Part shown: positions 17,601 to 25,328 of the stretch, piece by piece
Numbering within the stretch: position 1 is the stretch's first letter
Layout: each line of letters begins with the position of its first letter
Source: a virus
IMG/VR virus record: IMGVR_UViG_3300008516_000085
Location: 20,233 to 84,232 of that record
Direction: 5' to 3' (one strand)
DNA: 64,000 nt
Program-made: the position numbers and the translations under genes
The notes under the pieces: model-generated
Database searches by the model: none
What the model was told of the DNA's origin: nothing
What the model saw: only the letters and a program-made list of their open reading frames with translations

Positions 17601-19324
17601 CATGTATAAAATTTACGAGTATCTTCATATTCATTAATTAAGTTGCAACTAGCTCTCTGTTCACAAAGTTCAGTTTGAGTACCTATAGCTTTTATTATTG
17701 ATTCTGAACCATCAGGGACAAGAACTCCTGTTCTATCTATTGAGATAGAATAGTCAGCCTCTGGAGCCTGAAGACCCGTATAACCCATATTATAGATAAA
17801 AATATTGGTAGCTTCATCAGTAGTTAAAGTTCTTACAGGATCATTAACTTGAAATTGATCTGTATAAATACCACTTATGTAAAGATTATATTTATTAATT
17901 TTTAATTCTTTATAATTTACTTCATTTTCTTTTTTATAAAATTTAGAAGAGATAGTTTTTACCGTAGCCACACCATCAATAATAACAATATGATCACCTT
18001 CTGTATAACCGTCCGGTATTGCCTTATTTTTTAAAACATATTCTTGAAAAGATGGTTTTTCTATTATCTTTGAATCAAATTGTTTAAAGTAGTTGTCAGT
18101 AACCTCTTCTGGAGCTATATAAAATTGAAAACTTCTGGTGTATATATCTGCTTTAAAAGTAATTTCATTACCTACAGCTAAATCCAAAATGTCTATTCTA
18201 AATTCACCTAAATAATCTCGAGTGTATGCCAAAGTATCCGTATTATAAACTATAAGACTACCATCAGATAATTCTATAAGCTCTTCATCAGGATAAATGT
18301 CAACTATCGTTCCGGAATATTCCCATGTAGTATCAATGATATCAGATGATGTTGCAGAATCTTTTGTAGCATAATATCTAATGTCATCTCCTACTTCAAA
18401 TACTGTTGGAAGAACGACCCTGTCACCGTCCACATCCCTGATATATAAAATAGTGCTAGAATTGTAAACAAGGATAGTACCATCAATAAGATAAAATGTA
18501 CCGGCATCATAATCCACTGAAAGAATGACTCCGGATGTCCATGTCTCTTCTGAGTCCTCCTGATCATACTTATAAATCTTAGTCCCAAGAAGGGTGATCC
18601 GATAAATAAAGGATGTTCCATAAACCTCATACTCCATAGTTTGGGTGATATATGAAGGTATACATCTTCCATTTTTATTAATAAATTCATCCGTCCATAT
18701 TAACCTTGTATTATAGATGACATGAGCAGGTTTTATTAAATCAATGAAAAATTTTATATTCTCAAGCATCAATCCTACAGCAGTAGAGGAATTAGCTTCA
18801 TCCATAAGTATATCAAAAAACATTTTATTAGTGTCTTTTAGAGTATATGCAGAATATTCTTGTCGAAGATTTAAATAAACCTCTTTTAAGATAACAGGTA
18901 ATCCTAAAATATCCGATATGGAAGATTCGATATTATCTCTTCGACTACCATTGAAATATGCATTTCGTACTTTTGTTAAAAAATTTCGATAAGATGTATC
19001 ATCAAGACTTTCATTTATTGCTTTTTCACCAAGAAAAAGAGAATCGCCAAGTATCTGAAAAAGATATTCTGCTTTAGTCTCAAAATGAAATTTACTTTCA
19101 TTAACATCAGAGCTGGATATCTGTAATCTGGCAAACTCTTTGGCTACAGATCTAAAAAACTCACCTAAGTTTGTATTTTGATTTTTTGGATAATTGCTAG
19201 ATAAATTATCCAACATTCTTTGTTGAATATTTCGAGTAAGATTCAATAAACTCTTTTGATATTCTATACCAGATTTGAATCTTTGCGCTGAAGGTTTATA
19301 TATAGTTTCAAGAGATGATATCAT
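14657..19324 (-). CDS. Very long gpI-like baseplate protein with beta-rich extension
   Basis: A 1555-residue protein. Residues ~40-225 resemble P2 gpI-type baseplate proteins: a helical start (LGEFFRSVAKEFARL), then a segment with FLTKVRNAYFNGS, ISDILGLPVILKEVY, and the ending LIKPAHVIYNTR, which matches the conserved KPAH pattern. The usual gpI is about 200 residues; this one has a ~1300-residue extension of beta repeats. Two tandem copies of an ~85-residue unit occur at ~250-400 (TILVYNSSTILYIRD and SLIVYNTDTLAYTRD), and a second repeated element (INFLPPVNTYIKFDYYY and LNFLPPFNTKLRIDYYF) lies in the centre. The extension also holds Gly-Thr-Gly rich turns. It probably connects the baseplate wedge to the fibre proteins encoded just upstream, and the split from the gpJ-like gene by the fibre cassette is unusual. 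Confidence 0.7.
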   Translation of the reverse strand: MISSLETIYKPSAQRFKSGIEYQKSLLNLTRNIQQRMLDNLSSNYPKNQNTNLGEFFRSVAKEFARLQISSSDVNESKFHFETKAEYLFQILGDSLFLGEKAINESLDDTSYRNFLTKVRNAYFNGSRRDNIESSISDILGLPVILKEVYLNLRQEYSAYTLKDTNKMFFDILMDEANSSTAVGLMLENIKFFIDLIKPAHVIYNTRLIWTDEFINKNGRCIPSYITQTMEYEVYGTSFIYRITLLGTKIYKYDQEDSEETWTSGVILSVDYDAGTFYLIDGTILVYNSSTILYIRDVDGDRVVLPTVFEVGDDIRYYATKDSATSSDIIDTTWEYSGTIVDIYPDEELIELSDGSLIVYNTDTLAYTRDYLGEFRIDILDLAVGNEITFKADIYTRSFQFYIAPEEVTDNYFKQFDSKIIEKPSFQEYVLKNKAIPDGYTEGDHIVIIDGVATVKTISSKFYKKENEVNYKELKINKYNLYISGIYTDQFQVNDPVRTLTTDEATNIFIYNMGYTGLQAPEADYSISIDRTGVLVPDGSESIIKAIGTQTELCEQRASCNLINEYEDTRKFYTWPDPQLTSGFFNTTYEFEVVDPPEGAFDVGAWYYLSSDPNTYTMPLLPMLGSDGKPAEISDIVVYLNGRLISNAVTYLDPWNGIVGLNFLPPFNTKLRIDYYFAKRYPDPVYYLRQIRAEIPTPIPGDLPGIFTVIGTDSIVPRLTWPFEVTNNALYGDSLDYQTNNFPMLNQMGELAAAEDIIVSLGSPIVNGTLRVINLDTDNEESTLQSIGLSWAGVTNGDMIIIAITNYLDNTHIYYVESIDTVLNTCIVPNLLPTLGAEYSYTIINFVDQPGAVTDVRPLLGHVRINFLPPVNTYIKFDYYYTSQKRNYLMLPDAPVVTGSEYYGSSSYTPDTIYSSVNKHTMLVDQNPDEWNKPYWEWDTLLKIGYRYRAFSLSSSSVLNSESLILNDYQRQDGRASFNNGPSNISRYGLIFSPEYLTDTDKNIKLNDKYLTKDLPAVTTLNPGTPIFAKTYTDDGHHKTFLLPEETDTYDPDYDGGMDLSASFTIIEPDDSGIIDYNAICDFTTKEKINLYSDLKIVEHSNSGYDAPLATIDDAKTSIPFRFTYIDQYFPDREIRINDYLDYINQVPTEIRYGDIMVLNGSDIVKSETVNFKSLNIGDVLSIKNVPFQEWVKELGYIGPPDPDHGSWETVYKDLEYTLIEIIDFETGRFSKPYDGTSGEYSYVLTRSKTYAVDVGLAGGYGETGCIYGNVNRQLFLGFSGYNYSLTEEQVSHYPLDYYLSFPDPDPDPYPRNPDNPWISHPAVSYYDIESYLIDGKTYITNRSKGVTGIVLTSNIIDAEGNSIGCTGIVGVTGPSGSLNLGITGPVEYANPRTLDDYDVYTIPSGDTGIYISYSEAEYRVQWRNFDQDMIIVNLTPSGILIEDPLNMMDDIGDNIFMGFWNVNLGTLRELRFSGSLITSTETIYDSQPATLYPEGLILLTMDQVDAIRRSANPVVDYPDWGLSDTNYKINKLLIRELMHDELFRIIEVQQLIPI
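18150..18550 (-). repeat. Tandem protein-level repeat in the gpI-like gene
   Basis: Two adjacent segments encode related ~60-85-residue beta units, about 18370-18550 and 18150-18335. They share the order W-x-SG-x-I, a short hinge, DGxxxVYN, a Thr/Ser-rich strand, TLxYxRD, and a strand ending in GDxI or GNEI. Boundaries are approximate. This is divergence at the protein level, not a recent DNA duplication. Confidence 0.6.
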
Positions 19325-19329
19325 TTTTA

Positions 19330-19971
19330 TTAACCTCTATCCAGTAAAAACGCAGGAACACTCTGTCCCTCAGCTCCATCCATACCTGTAGTCCCTTTAA
19401 CAACAGAAGAGATCATACCTGTATACCCTATAATCCCAGTGAGACCCTGTAATCCTGTTATACCGACTTTACCGGTTTCACCATATATACCTGTGATGCC
19501 CTTATAACCCTCTTCTCCTTTATCTCCTCGAAGAGTATAGTTACCATATCCTGCATAAACTTCTATATCATTCTTTGTGATAACTTTAAATGATTTGAGA
19601 TCAGTACTACCATCTTGTTGCAATTTTACCAAAACGAGAGGAATTTTACCAGACAGGTTTTCAAAAATTTTTACATCACCAAAACTCTTTTTGTTATAGG
19701 TAATACTTGGAAGTACTTCAAGTTGCTTTGAGGGATTAAGAGCTATAAGTACATATAAGATGTCATTATAATTGTTGAATAATCTTCTCGAAGTACTCAG
19801 GATATATTGAGATATTAATTGCTGAATATCTATTCTCAAGTTATTGAGAACTACCCATTTATTCTCAACAATAACTGAACCACCCTTTATGAACACGACA
19901 TTCTCACCATGTTCACGGGTATCTTTCAATGAAGCTGAAAAATCATTTTTATTCTTTGATTTAAATGCCAT
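19330..19971 (-). CDS. Collagen-like short fibre protein with adapter domain (copy A)
   Basis: A 213-residue protein with two parts. Residues ~25-145 form a beta-rich domain (VFIKGGSVIVENKWVVLNN, then IPLVLVKLQQDGSTDLKSF) shared with the next gene and the 27972-29156 protein. Residues ~148-205 are a collagen-like segment with glycine at nearly every third position (GITGIYGETGKVGITGLQG). Collagen-like triplets form trimeric rods, so this is a likely trimeric fibre shaft with an N-terminal attachment domain. There is no receptor-binding tip after the rod, which ends in AFLLDRG. It lies directly after the gpI-like gene's upstream end, five bases away. A virion surface fibre is inferred. Confidence 0.75.
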   Translation of the reverse strand: MAFKSKNKNDFSASLKDTREHGENVVFIKGGSVIVENKWVVLNNLRIDIQQLISQYILSTSRRLFNNYNDILYVLIALNPSKQLEVLPSITYNKKSFGDVKIFENLSGKIPLVLVKLQQDGSTDLKSFKVITKNDIEVYAGYGNYTLRGDKGEEGYKGITGIYGETGKVGITGLQGLTGIIGYTGMISSVVKGTTGMDGAEGQSVPAFLLDRG

Positions 19972-20013
19972 GCTATGCTAATTTTATTAGTAGATTATCG
20001 TTTAGTTTTTAAT

Positions 20014-20661
20014 TTAGAGCAATATCTCAAACGGTACATAGATATCCCAATTTATACCTGTCATACCCCTAAGACCTGTATCACCCCTTATAAGACCTAT
20101 AGTCGGACCTATATATCCTGTTGGACCCTGACGTCCCGTTGTCCCTTGATATCCATTTATTCCGGTTTCACCTCTCCAGCCAGTTTCACCATGGATGATA
20201 CTATCCTCACCAACTACTCCTTTTAAATCTTTATCTATGATATTACCTGTAGCAGAGAAATAGATAAGATTCTCATTTTTTATAGGCTTAAATCCAAGTA
20301 CCAAATCCCGAGTACCATCCTGGATAAGTATTAACCCTATAAGAGGAAGAGCAGTAAAAGACTCGGGTGTTGGGACAGCTTGAAGGGTAGTAAATAGAAT
20401 ATGCTTTCCTTCAATTACCATAATACCTTCATTAAGATCAAGGCACACCAAAAGATAGACAGCATAATTTCTATCTTTAAAAAATCGAGTTCTATTTCCG
20501 ACTACCACACTCGATATATAGTCTTTTACTTTAAATATTGTCCCTGCAAAACTTACCCAAGTATTATCTATAATAAAAGATCCTGCATTAATTCTTACAG
20601 AATCATTAGATAATATGGGAACTGTTCCAGCGGAAACTTTTTCTGATTTTGGCTTTAACAT
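20014..20661 (-). CDS. Collagen-like short fibre protein with adapter domain (copy B)
   Basis: A 215-residue paralogue of the adjacent 19330-19971 protein. The N-terminal adapter runs to about residue 140 (SVRINAGSFIIDNTWVSFAG, and LPLIGLILIQDGTRDLVLGF). It is followed by a shorter collagen-like run (GETGWRGETGINGYQGTTG) and a short tail. Sequence similarity is clear by pattern but moderate, so the duplication is not recent. The Gly-X-Y run is shorter and less regular than in copy A. Such pairs could build heterotrimeric or alternative fibres. A 42-base gap separates the pair, and this gene is followed downstream by copy A. No signal peptide or catalytic motif is visible. Confidence 0.75.
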   Translation of the reverse strand: MLKPKSEKVSAGTVPILSNDSVRINAGSFIIDNTWVSFAGTIFKVKDYISSVVVGNRTRFFKDRNYAVYLLVCLDLNEGIMVIEGKHILFTTLQAVPTPESFTALPLIGLILIQDGTRDLVLGFKPIKNENLIYFSATGNIIDKDLKGVVGEDSIIHGETGWRGETGINGYQGTTGRQGPTGYIGPTIGLIRGDTGLRGMTGINWDIYVPFEILL

Positions 20662-20700
20662 AATAAACCTTTTAACTACAAAATTTAAAATATAAGATTA

Positions 20701-22548
20701 TTAATCAAAAATCAGAGTAGGGCCCCGAGTTCTCGTGAAGCCCCCTCCAGTATTGATACCTAATAAGGGAGGAAGAGTTACAACAATATATCCAAGTTTA
20801 ATTTCAGTATCACTAAAAGGACCTTTAGTGGCAACTAAAGTTACAGTATAACTTCCTGGACTTGTATAGATATGGGTGGGATTCTGAACAGAACTGTGAG
20901 GAGAACCGTCTCCAAAATCCCAATTCCATGATGTAGGTTCACCCGTAGACAAATCTGTAAAATTTACTATAAGATTCACGATACCAGATAATGGATACCC
21001 TATAAAATCTGCTATCAAGGTAGCACCTTTATCGAGTGCTCCTAAATCAGGCGGATCACCTCTAAGAACACCTATTAAATCATAAGGTGGTGTTTCTGGT
21101 CGAGTAATACCTACACCTATACAGGGACTACCATCCTGTAATTCATAAGGTACTGGAAGTGTTCCTGTATATAAAGGATCAACTGATGTCTCTGTTGCAG
21201 TGGGAGATTCTTCAACAGAGTTTACTTCATAATAATAATCACTGGAATTATTATGATCATGAATAAACTTACCCAAATTTCCTGGGATAGCTAAATATAA
21301 ATAAAATTCTATCCCATCTACGGAATTGTCAACATTATTAAATAGCATTAAATTAGTAATAATAGCTCCACTACTATCATCTATATATCCTGAAAGCATA
21401 TATCTTAAACAATCATAAAAAGTATTATTAACTATAATTATATCAATAGGAGTAGTATCACTATAATCTATGTACATTGCAGCATATCCAGATCTATCTT
21501 TAAATACATTATTAAAAATTCTTACTGGATATGCCGTATCATAAACATATATGGCATAACTTGTTCCCGTATCAAATATATTATTACTTATTTCAGAGGA
21601 AGCCGTTGATGTATCTGTTATATATGCTATAGCTCTAGAATTTGTAAAAGTACAATCAGTAACTAAGGTAGGATTAATAGTTATAAAAGTACCTAATAGT
21701 GAACCAGATATATTTAATGAAATCAAATTTAATTCATCAAAATTATTATTTCCAAGGGTCCATATATTTGTACTTACATAATTAGTTACTGTACTATTAT
21801 TATGACTAATATCACTAGGTATATTATCTGCGCTATTGTATGTAAGAGGTTCAGTTATATCATTTACTAAATAAATTGTATCGTTATTAAATGCTATATC
21901 AGGATTTGCAGGATTTGATACTATCTCCATAGATGTTACTAACATATTATTGATAGAATTAACCTCATTTGTACTAAATCTATAAGGAAAACTTCCTGCA
22001 GTAAATAATTCGTTCCAGCTACTAAATCCATGCGTATCAACATAAATAGATACACCATTGAGTAAAAGTTCCATAGTAGTAGCAGATACTCTAAAGGTAT
22101 AAGTTCTGGAAACACCCGAGGTGAATTTAGTAAATGTTGTAATAGCTATACCATTTTTCTTTATTTCACAAGTATAAGTTACAGTAGGATCAGAAATAAG
22201 CGGATGACTAGATGTAATAACAAAAGCATAGTTTCCTATTATAATATCAGTAGGTCCAAGGTTAGTACCTACTGGTAGTATCCAAAAACCAGGAGCAAGT
22301 TCAATTAGTATAATATCATATTGAGTTATAATAGTATTAAAATCTACATGTTGACTTAATATAGGAAATGGTGGTGTATGAGATTCCAATGTAGATATAA
22401 CATATGAAGAACTGACTAAATGATTTAAGAACCTATAATTATTACCACTAAGATGCTTAGTCAAACGAGTTAAAGATTGAGCACCTTTAGCTTCGGTATC
22501 ATAAGGATAGGTCTCAGTTCCAGAATTATTTATGTAATATGCTGCCAT
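20701..22548 (-). CDS. Parallel beta-helix adhesin with C-terminal PKD domain
   Basis: A 615-residue surface protein. The N-terminus (MAAYYINNSGTETYPYD) matches the start of the 25329-26666 protein. Residues ~290-430 contain NNxF-type repeats (ISNNIFDTG, IFNNVFKDRSG, IIVNNTFYDC) typical of right-handed parallel beta-helices found in phage tailspikes and pectate-lyase-like folds. The segment ending near 510 (DGSPCIGVG to PPDLGALD) is a common end-cap of such proteins. Residues ~515-595 form a PKD domain with SWNWDFGDGS, NPTHIY and GSYTVTLVATKG. The C-terminus GGGFTRTRGPTLIFD is shared with the 22570-22878 protein. No obvious catalytic residues are recognisable, so binding of surface glycans is the likely role. 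Confidence 0.8.
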   Translation of the reverse strand: MAAYYINNSGTETYPYDTEAKGAQSLTRLTKHLSGNNYRFLNHLVSSSYVISTLESHTPPFPILSQHVDFNTIITQYDIILIELAPGFWILPVGTNLGPTDIIIGNYAFVITSSHPLISDPTVTYTCEIKKNGIAITTFTKFTSGVSRTYTFRVSATTMELLLNGVSIYVDTHGFSSWNELFTAGSFPYRFSTNEVNSINNMLVTSMEIVSNPANPDIAFNNDTIYLVNDITEPLTYNSADNIPSDISHNNSTVTNYVSTNIWTLGNNNFDELNLISLNISGSLLGTFITINPTLVTDCTFTNSRAIAYITDTSTASSEISNNIFDTGTSYAIYVYDTAYPVRIFNNVFKDRSGYAAMYIDYSDTTPIDIIIVNNTFYDCLRYMLSGYIDDSSGAIITNLMLFNNVDNSVDGIEFYLYLAIPGNLGKFIHDHNNSSDYYYEVNSVEESPTATETSVDPLYTGTLPVPYELQDGSPCIGVGITRPETPPYDLIGVLRGDPPDLGALDKGATLIADFIGYPLSGIVNLIVNFTDLSTGEPTSWNWDFGDGSPHSSVQNPTHIYTSPGSYTVTLVATKGPFSDTEIKLGYIVVTLPPLLGINTGGGFTRTRGPTLIFD

Positions 22549-22569
22549 CTTATTCTCTTATCCAATTCT

Positions 22570-22878
22570 TCAATCAAAAATTAAGGATGGTCCTTTATCC
22601 CTTACAAAACCAGTACCAGTTTCCTCTAAAAAGATATTTATATAATGATCTTTAGTCATTATACTTTCTATAGAGCCTTCACGAATAATTAAGCTAACAG
22701 TATAAAGACCTTGACTAGTATATGTATGAAGAGGATTTTGAACCGTAGAATTAGGAGATCCATCACCAAAGACCCATTCCCAAGTAAAAGTTCCACCTGT
22801 AGATTGGTCAAAAAATTGAATCAGAGTATTTATATTCCCCGATAATGGATTAGCATAAAAATTAGCAAATAAAGACAA
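22570..22878 (-). CDS. Single PKD-domain protein
   Basis: A 102-residue protein that is almost only a PKD domain: residues ~5-85 with WEWVFGDGSPNST, NPLHTYTSQGLYTVSLII. It then ends in the same kind of tail (GTGFVRDKGPSLIFD) as the beta-helix protein encoded next. The first residues (MSLFANFYANPLSG) enter the PKD fold directly, with no N-terminal head or attachment domain. PKD domains are all-beta modules often involved in adhesion or protein contacts. The ATG is near-adjacent to the end of the preceding gene (42 bases). It looks like a freestanding module of the adhesin cassette, perhaps a decoration protein or a module donor, and it could equally be a decaying gene remnant. Confidence 0.75.
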   Translation of the reverse strand: MSLFANFYANPLSGNINTLIQFFDQSTGGTFTWEWVFGDGSPNSTVQNPLHTYTSQGLYTVSLIIREGSIESIMTKDHYINIFLEETGTGFVRDKGPSLIFD

Positions 22879-22920
22879 AATTAATTCCTATTTTTAATCT
22901 CTTTGTAACAAACATTAAAC

Positions 22921-25302
22921 TTACATTTTTCGTAACTTAATACCTACGATCTCTTTAATAGTAGATACTGCCCCTTGTAAAAACATATTCTTATCTGGTT
23001 CAGGAGCTATATCGTACGTTGCAGGTCCATTTACAATGATATACTCCGTTTTAACTACCGTCAGAATACTATCTGATCCAGAAGCAGTAAGAGTTACTGT
23101 ATAATATCCTGGAGAAGAATAATAATGTACAGGATTTCTTTCTGTTGAATAAGATTCATCAGAATATAATTCATCACCAAAATCCCAAAACCAAGTGTTA
23201 AAGTAGTCACTAGAGATATTCTCAAAAGTTACCGTTAAAAAAGAATTTCCTTCTGTTGGATGACCTATAAAATCTACTAAAAGTAAAATTGCCTGTATAT
23301 AATCAATTCTTATTCTTGTAGCTTCTATAAAATTCCGAGTTTCAATCAAAGTAACCGTATATAAACCATTATCCTCATATATATGAACAGGACTAAAATC
23401 TGAGGAATGTGCAGATCCATCTCCAAAATCCCAATCACGTGTTATTATCTGTGCATTCTCATCAGGCCATCCTGTTGTTTCATTCGTGAAAGTTTCTGTA
23501 AGAGGAACATAATCACTTAAATTGTCAGCAGAAAATTCAGCCAATAGAAATTGAGGATACATACCTTCTCTCATTTTCCAGATAGTCGGAAAGCTCCAAC
23601 CAGTATATGTGGATTGAAGTTGCATTTGTGCTGTAGTTTTACCTGTCCCATGACCTGATGTTGCCTGTTCTGATGTCTCTATATCCCAATAACAACTATT
23701 CACAGTTTCTCCATGATCAACAGCAAATCCATTTACTGCAGTTGGACCTGCATAATTAGTACCTCCAATATCCTGAGTGACTTTACCTATACTATAACAA
23801 TTACTAACAACACTACTGACCCCGCCAAGATCTCCTGCGAAACCCCCAATAAAAGCGTAAGTATCTCCAGGAGAATTAAGCAGTACATCGCCAAGTGCAT
23901 AACAATTTGAAAGACCAAGGCCATAATCTGTAAAGTCTCCAAAAAGTCCACCAAGATTACCTGCTTCTCCTTGAACATTACCAAAAGAAAAGCATTGATA
24001 AGCACTTCCACTATGGTCTGTGATAAACCCCGCTACTCGATAAATTCCTGCTGCATTTCCTATACTATAGCAATGATCAAAATCTATCGCTGAAGTATAC
24101 CCCGCAAAACCTCCTATTAGTTGAGAAAGTATTGATTGAGAAGATAAAGGAGTTTCTACATTTCCTGAAGAAAAACAATAACTCACTTTACCTCCATCAA
24201 AGGATTCTTTACCAATCATATATCCAGCAAAACCACCAACTTCAAAGGAACCTTTTGAAACAGAGACAAATCCAGTAGAATAACAGTAACTAAATTCATA
24301 TTCTGGGAATACACTAGCATACCCTAAAAAACCCCCAATCATTTGACAACTGTCATTCTCGTGGGTGATTACAACATTTCCTGTTGAAAAACATCTTGTC
24401 ATAGTATTACGTAAGAAATACCCAACAAAACCTCCTATTTGATAAAAAATTCCTGAAAGATTTAAATTTCCAGTAGAAGAACAATTATCAAAAGTATCAT
24501 AAAAAGTACGTCCAGCAAAACCACCAAGAACAGCAACCTCAGCAAAGCTAACATCAGGAGCAACAACCGTAATTTCAATAGATGTTGAACAATCTTCATA
24601 AGTATTATTACTAGTTTGTCCAACAAAACCACCTATATTACTGGGTTTTCCATTCAAAATAAGAGTACCCGAAGCATGACAATTAGATATAATTTCTAAA
24701 TCGCTAACATTACCTCCTATTCCTCCTATTCTATTACCATCTTTACCTCTTATTTCTAATGTACTTGTACAATTTTTTATATAACCACCTCTTATTAAAC
24801 CAACAATACCCCCATTATCTTCACTATATATATCAGTACAATAAAATTCTAAGTTAACACTACAATTATCTATATATGAAATTTGAGCCTCAGAAATAAT
24901 CCCAGCTAAATTACTCCAAGATTGTATATACCCTGTAACACTACAATTTGTAAATGTAACTTCCGTATTACTTTTTGCCACTATTCCTGATGCCCATTTA
25001 TTCGAAATAACTGAAATATTTTCCATAGCTAAATCATGTATATAAGCTCCCTCTGCATATTCAAATAATGCTTGATATGTATCAAGAGGTCTATTAATAT
25101 AAAAATTAGAAATAACAAAACCAGCACCATTTAAACTTCCGGTAAACGATGCAATAGGAATAAAACCTGCCCCACCATTCCATCCCATTGTAGCAGAAGC
25201 ATCTATGTCATTAGCTAACTCATAATCACCATCAATAGGCCATGAGGGTCCACTCCCTATAAGTTGTAATTCTGATATAGTACTTATGTATATTGTTGCC
25301 AT
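22921..25302 (-). CDS. GLUG-repeat adhesin with two PKD domains
   Basis: A 793-residue beta-solenoid-type protein. Residues ~60-560 contain repeated GGF(A/V)G...NC(Y/S)S(T/I)GN motifs, the GLUG repeats seen in bacterial surface adhesins. I count roughly a dozen units, each with a Cys in the NC or RCFS position. Then come two PKD domains at ~595-675 (RDWDFGDGSAHSS) and ~675-765 (WFWDFGDE). The C-terminus (NGPATYDIAPEPDKN, then a conserved tail) matches the end of the 25329-26666 protein, even at DNA level. The protein has no visible catalytic motif or signal peptide, as expected for a virion protein rather than a secreted one. It would be an attachment protein recognising host or environmental polymers. 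Confidence 0.82.
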   Translation of the reverse strand: MATIYISTISELQLIGSGPSWPIDGDYELANDIDASATMGWNGGAGFIPIASFTGSLNGAGFVISNFYINRPLDTYQALFEYAEGAYIHDLAMENISVISNKWASGIVAKSNTEVTFTNCSVTGYIQSWSNLAGIISEAQISYIDNCSVNLEFYCTDIYSEDNGGIVGLIRGGYIKNCTSTLEIRGKDGNRIGGIGGNVSDLEIISNCHASGTLILNGKPSNIGGFVGQTSNNTYEDCSTSIEITVVAPDVSFAEVAVLGGFAGRTFYDTFDNCSSTGNLNLSGIFYQIGGFVGYFLRNTMTRCFSTGNVVITHENDSCQMIGGFLGYASVFPEYEFSYCYSTGFVSVSKGSFEVGGFAGYMIGKESFDGGKVSYCFSSGNVETPLSSQSILSQLIGGFAGYTSAIDFDHCYSIGNAAGIYRVAGFITDHSGSAYQCFSFGNVQGEAGNLGGLFGDFTDYGLGLSNCYALGDVLLNSPGDTYAFIGGFAGDLGGVSSVVSNCYSIGKVTQDIGGTNYAGPTAVNGFAVDHGETVNSCYWDIETSEQATSGHGTGKTTAQMQLQSTYTGWSFPTIWKMREGMYPQFLLAEFSADNLSDYVPLTETFTNETTGWPDENAQIITRDWDFGDGSAHSSDFSPVHIYEDNGLYTVTLIETRNFIEATRIRIDYIQAILLLVDFIGHPTEGNSFLTVTFENISSDYFNTWFWDFGDELYSDESYSTERNPVHYYSSPGYYTVTLTASGSDSILTVVKTEYIIVNGPATYDIAPEPDKNMFLQGAVSTIKEIVGIKLRKM
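22960..23290 (-). repeat. Direct repeat copy 1 (PKD plus C-terminal tail)
   Basis: This stretch encodes the last PKD domain and C-terminal tail of the GLUG protein. It is similar at base level to 25370-25690: long blocks such as GGTTCAGGAGCTATATC and CAAAAGTTACCGTTAAAAAA are identical in both. Base-level identity this high among otherwise diverged genes indicates recent duplication or gene conversion. Boundaries are approximate. Confidence 0.7.
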
Positions 25303-25328
25303 TTTCTACTCAATTTTAAATAGTGATG

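Noticed and set aside
18391-18690. A 99-codon minus-strand frame inside the gpI-like gene
   Set aside because: It overlaps the strongly supported 1555-residue frame, has no recognisable domain and no good start context.
23787-24011. A 74-codon minus-strand frame inside the GLUG protein gene
   Set aside because: Its hydrophobic look is a by-product of reading the repeat DNA out of frame; the repeat periodicity is in the other frame.
22921-25302. Repeat-rich DNA of the GLUG region as a CRISPR array
   Set aside because: The periodicity is protein-coding and imperfect, in frame with one long gene, and no constant-length spacers are present.
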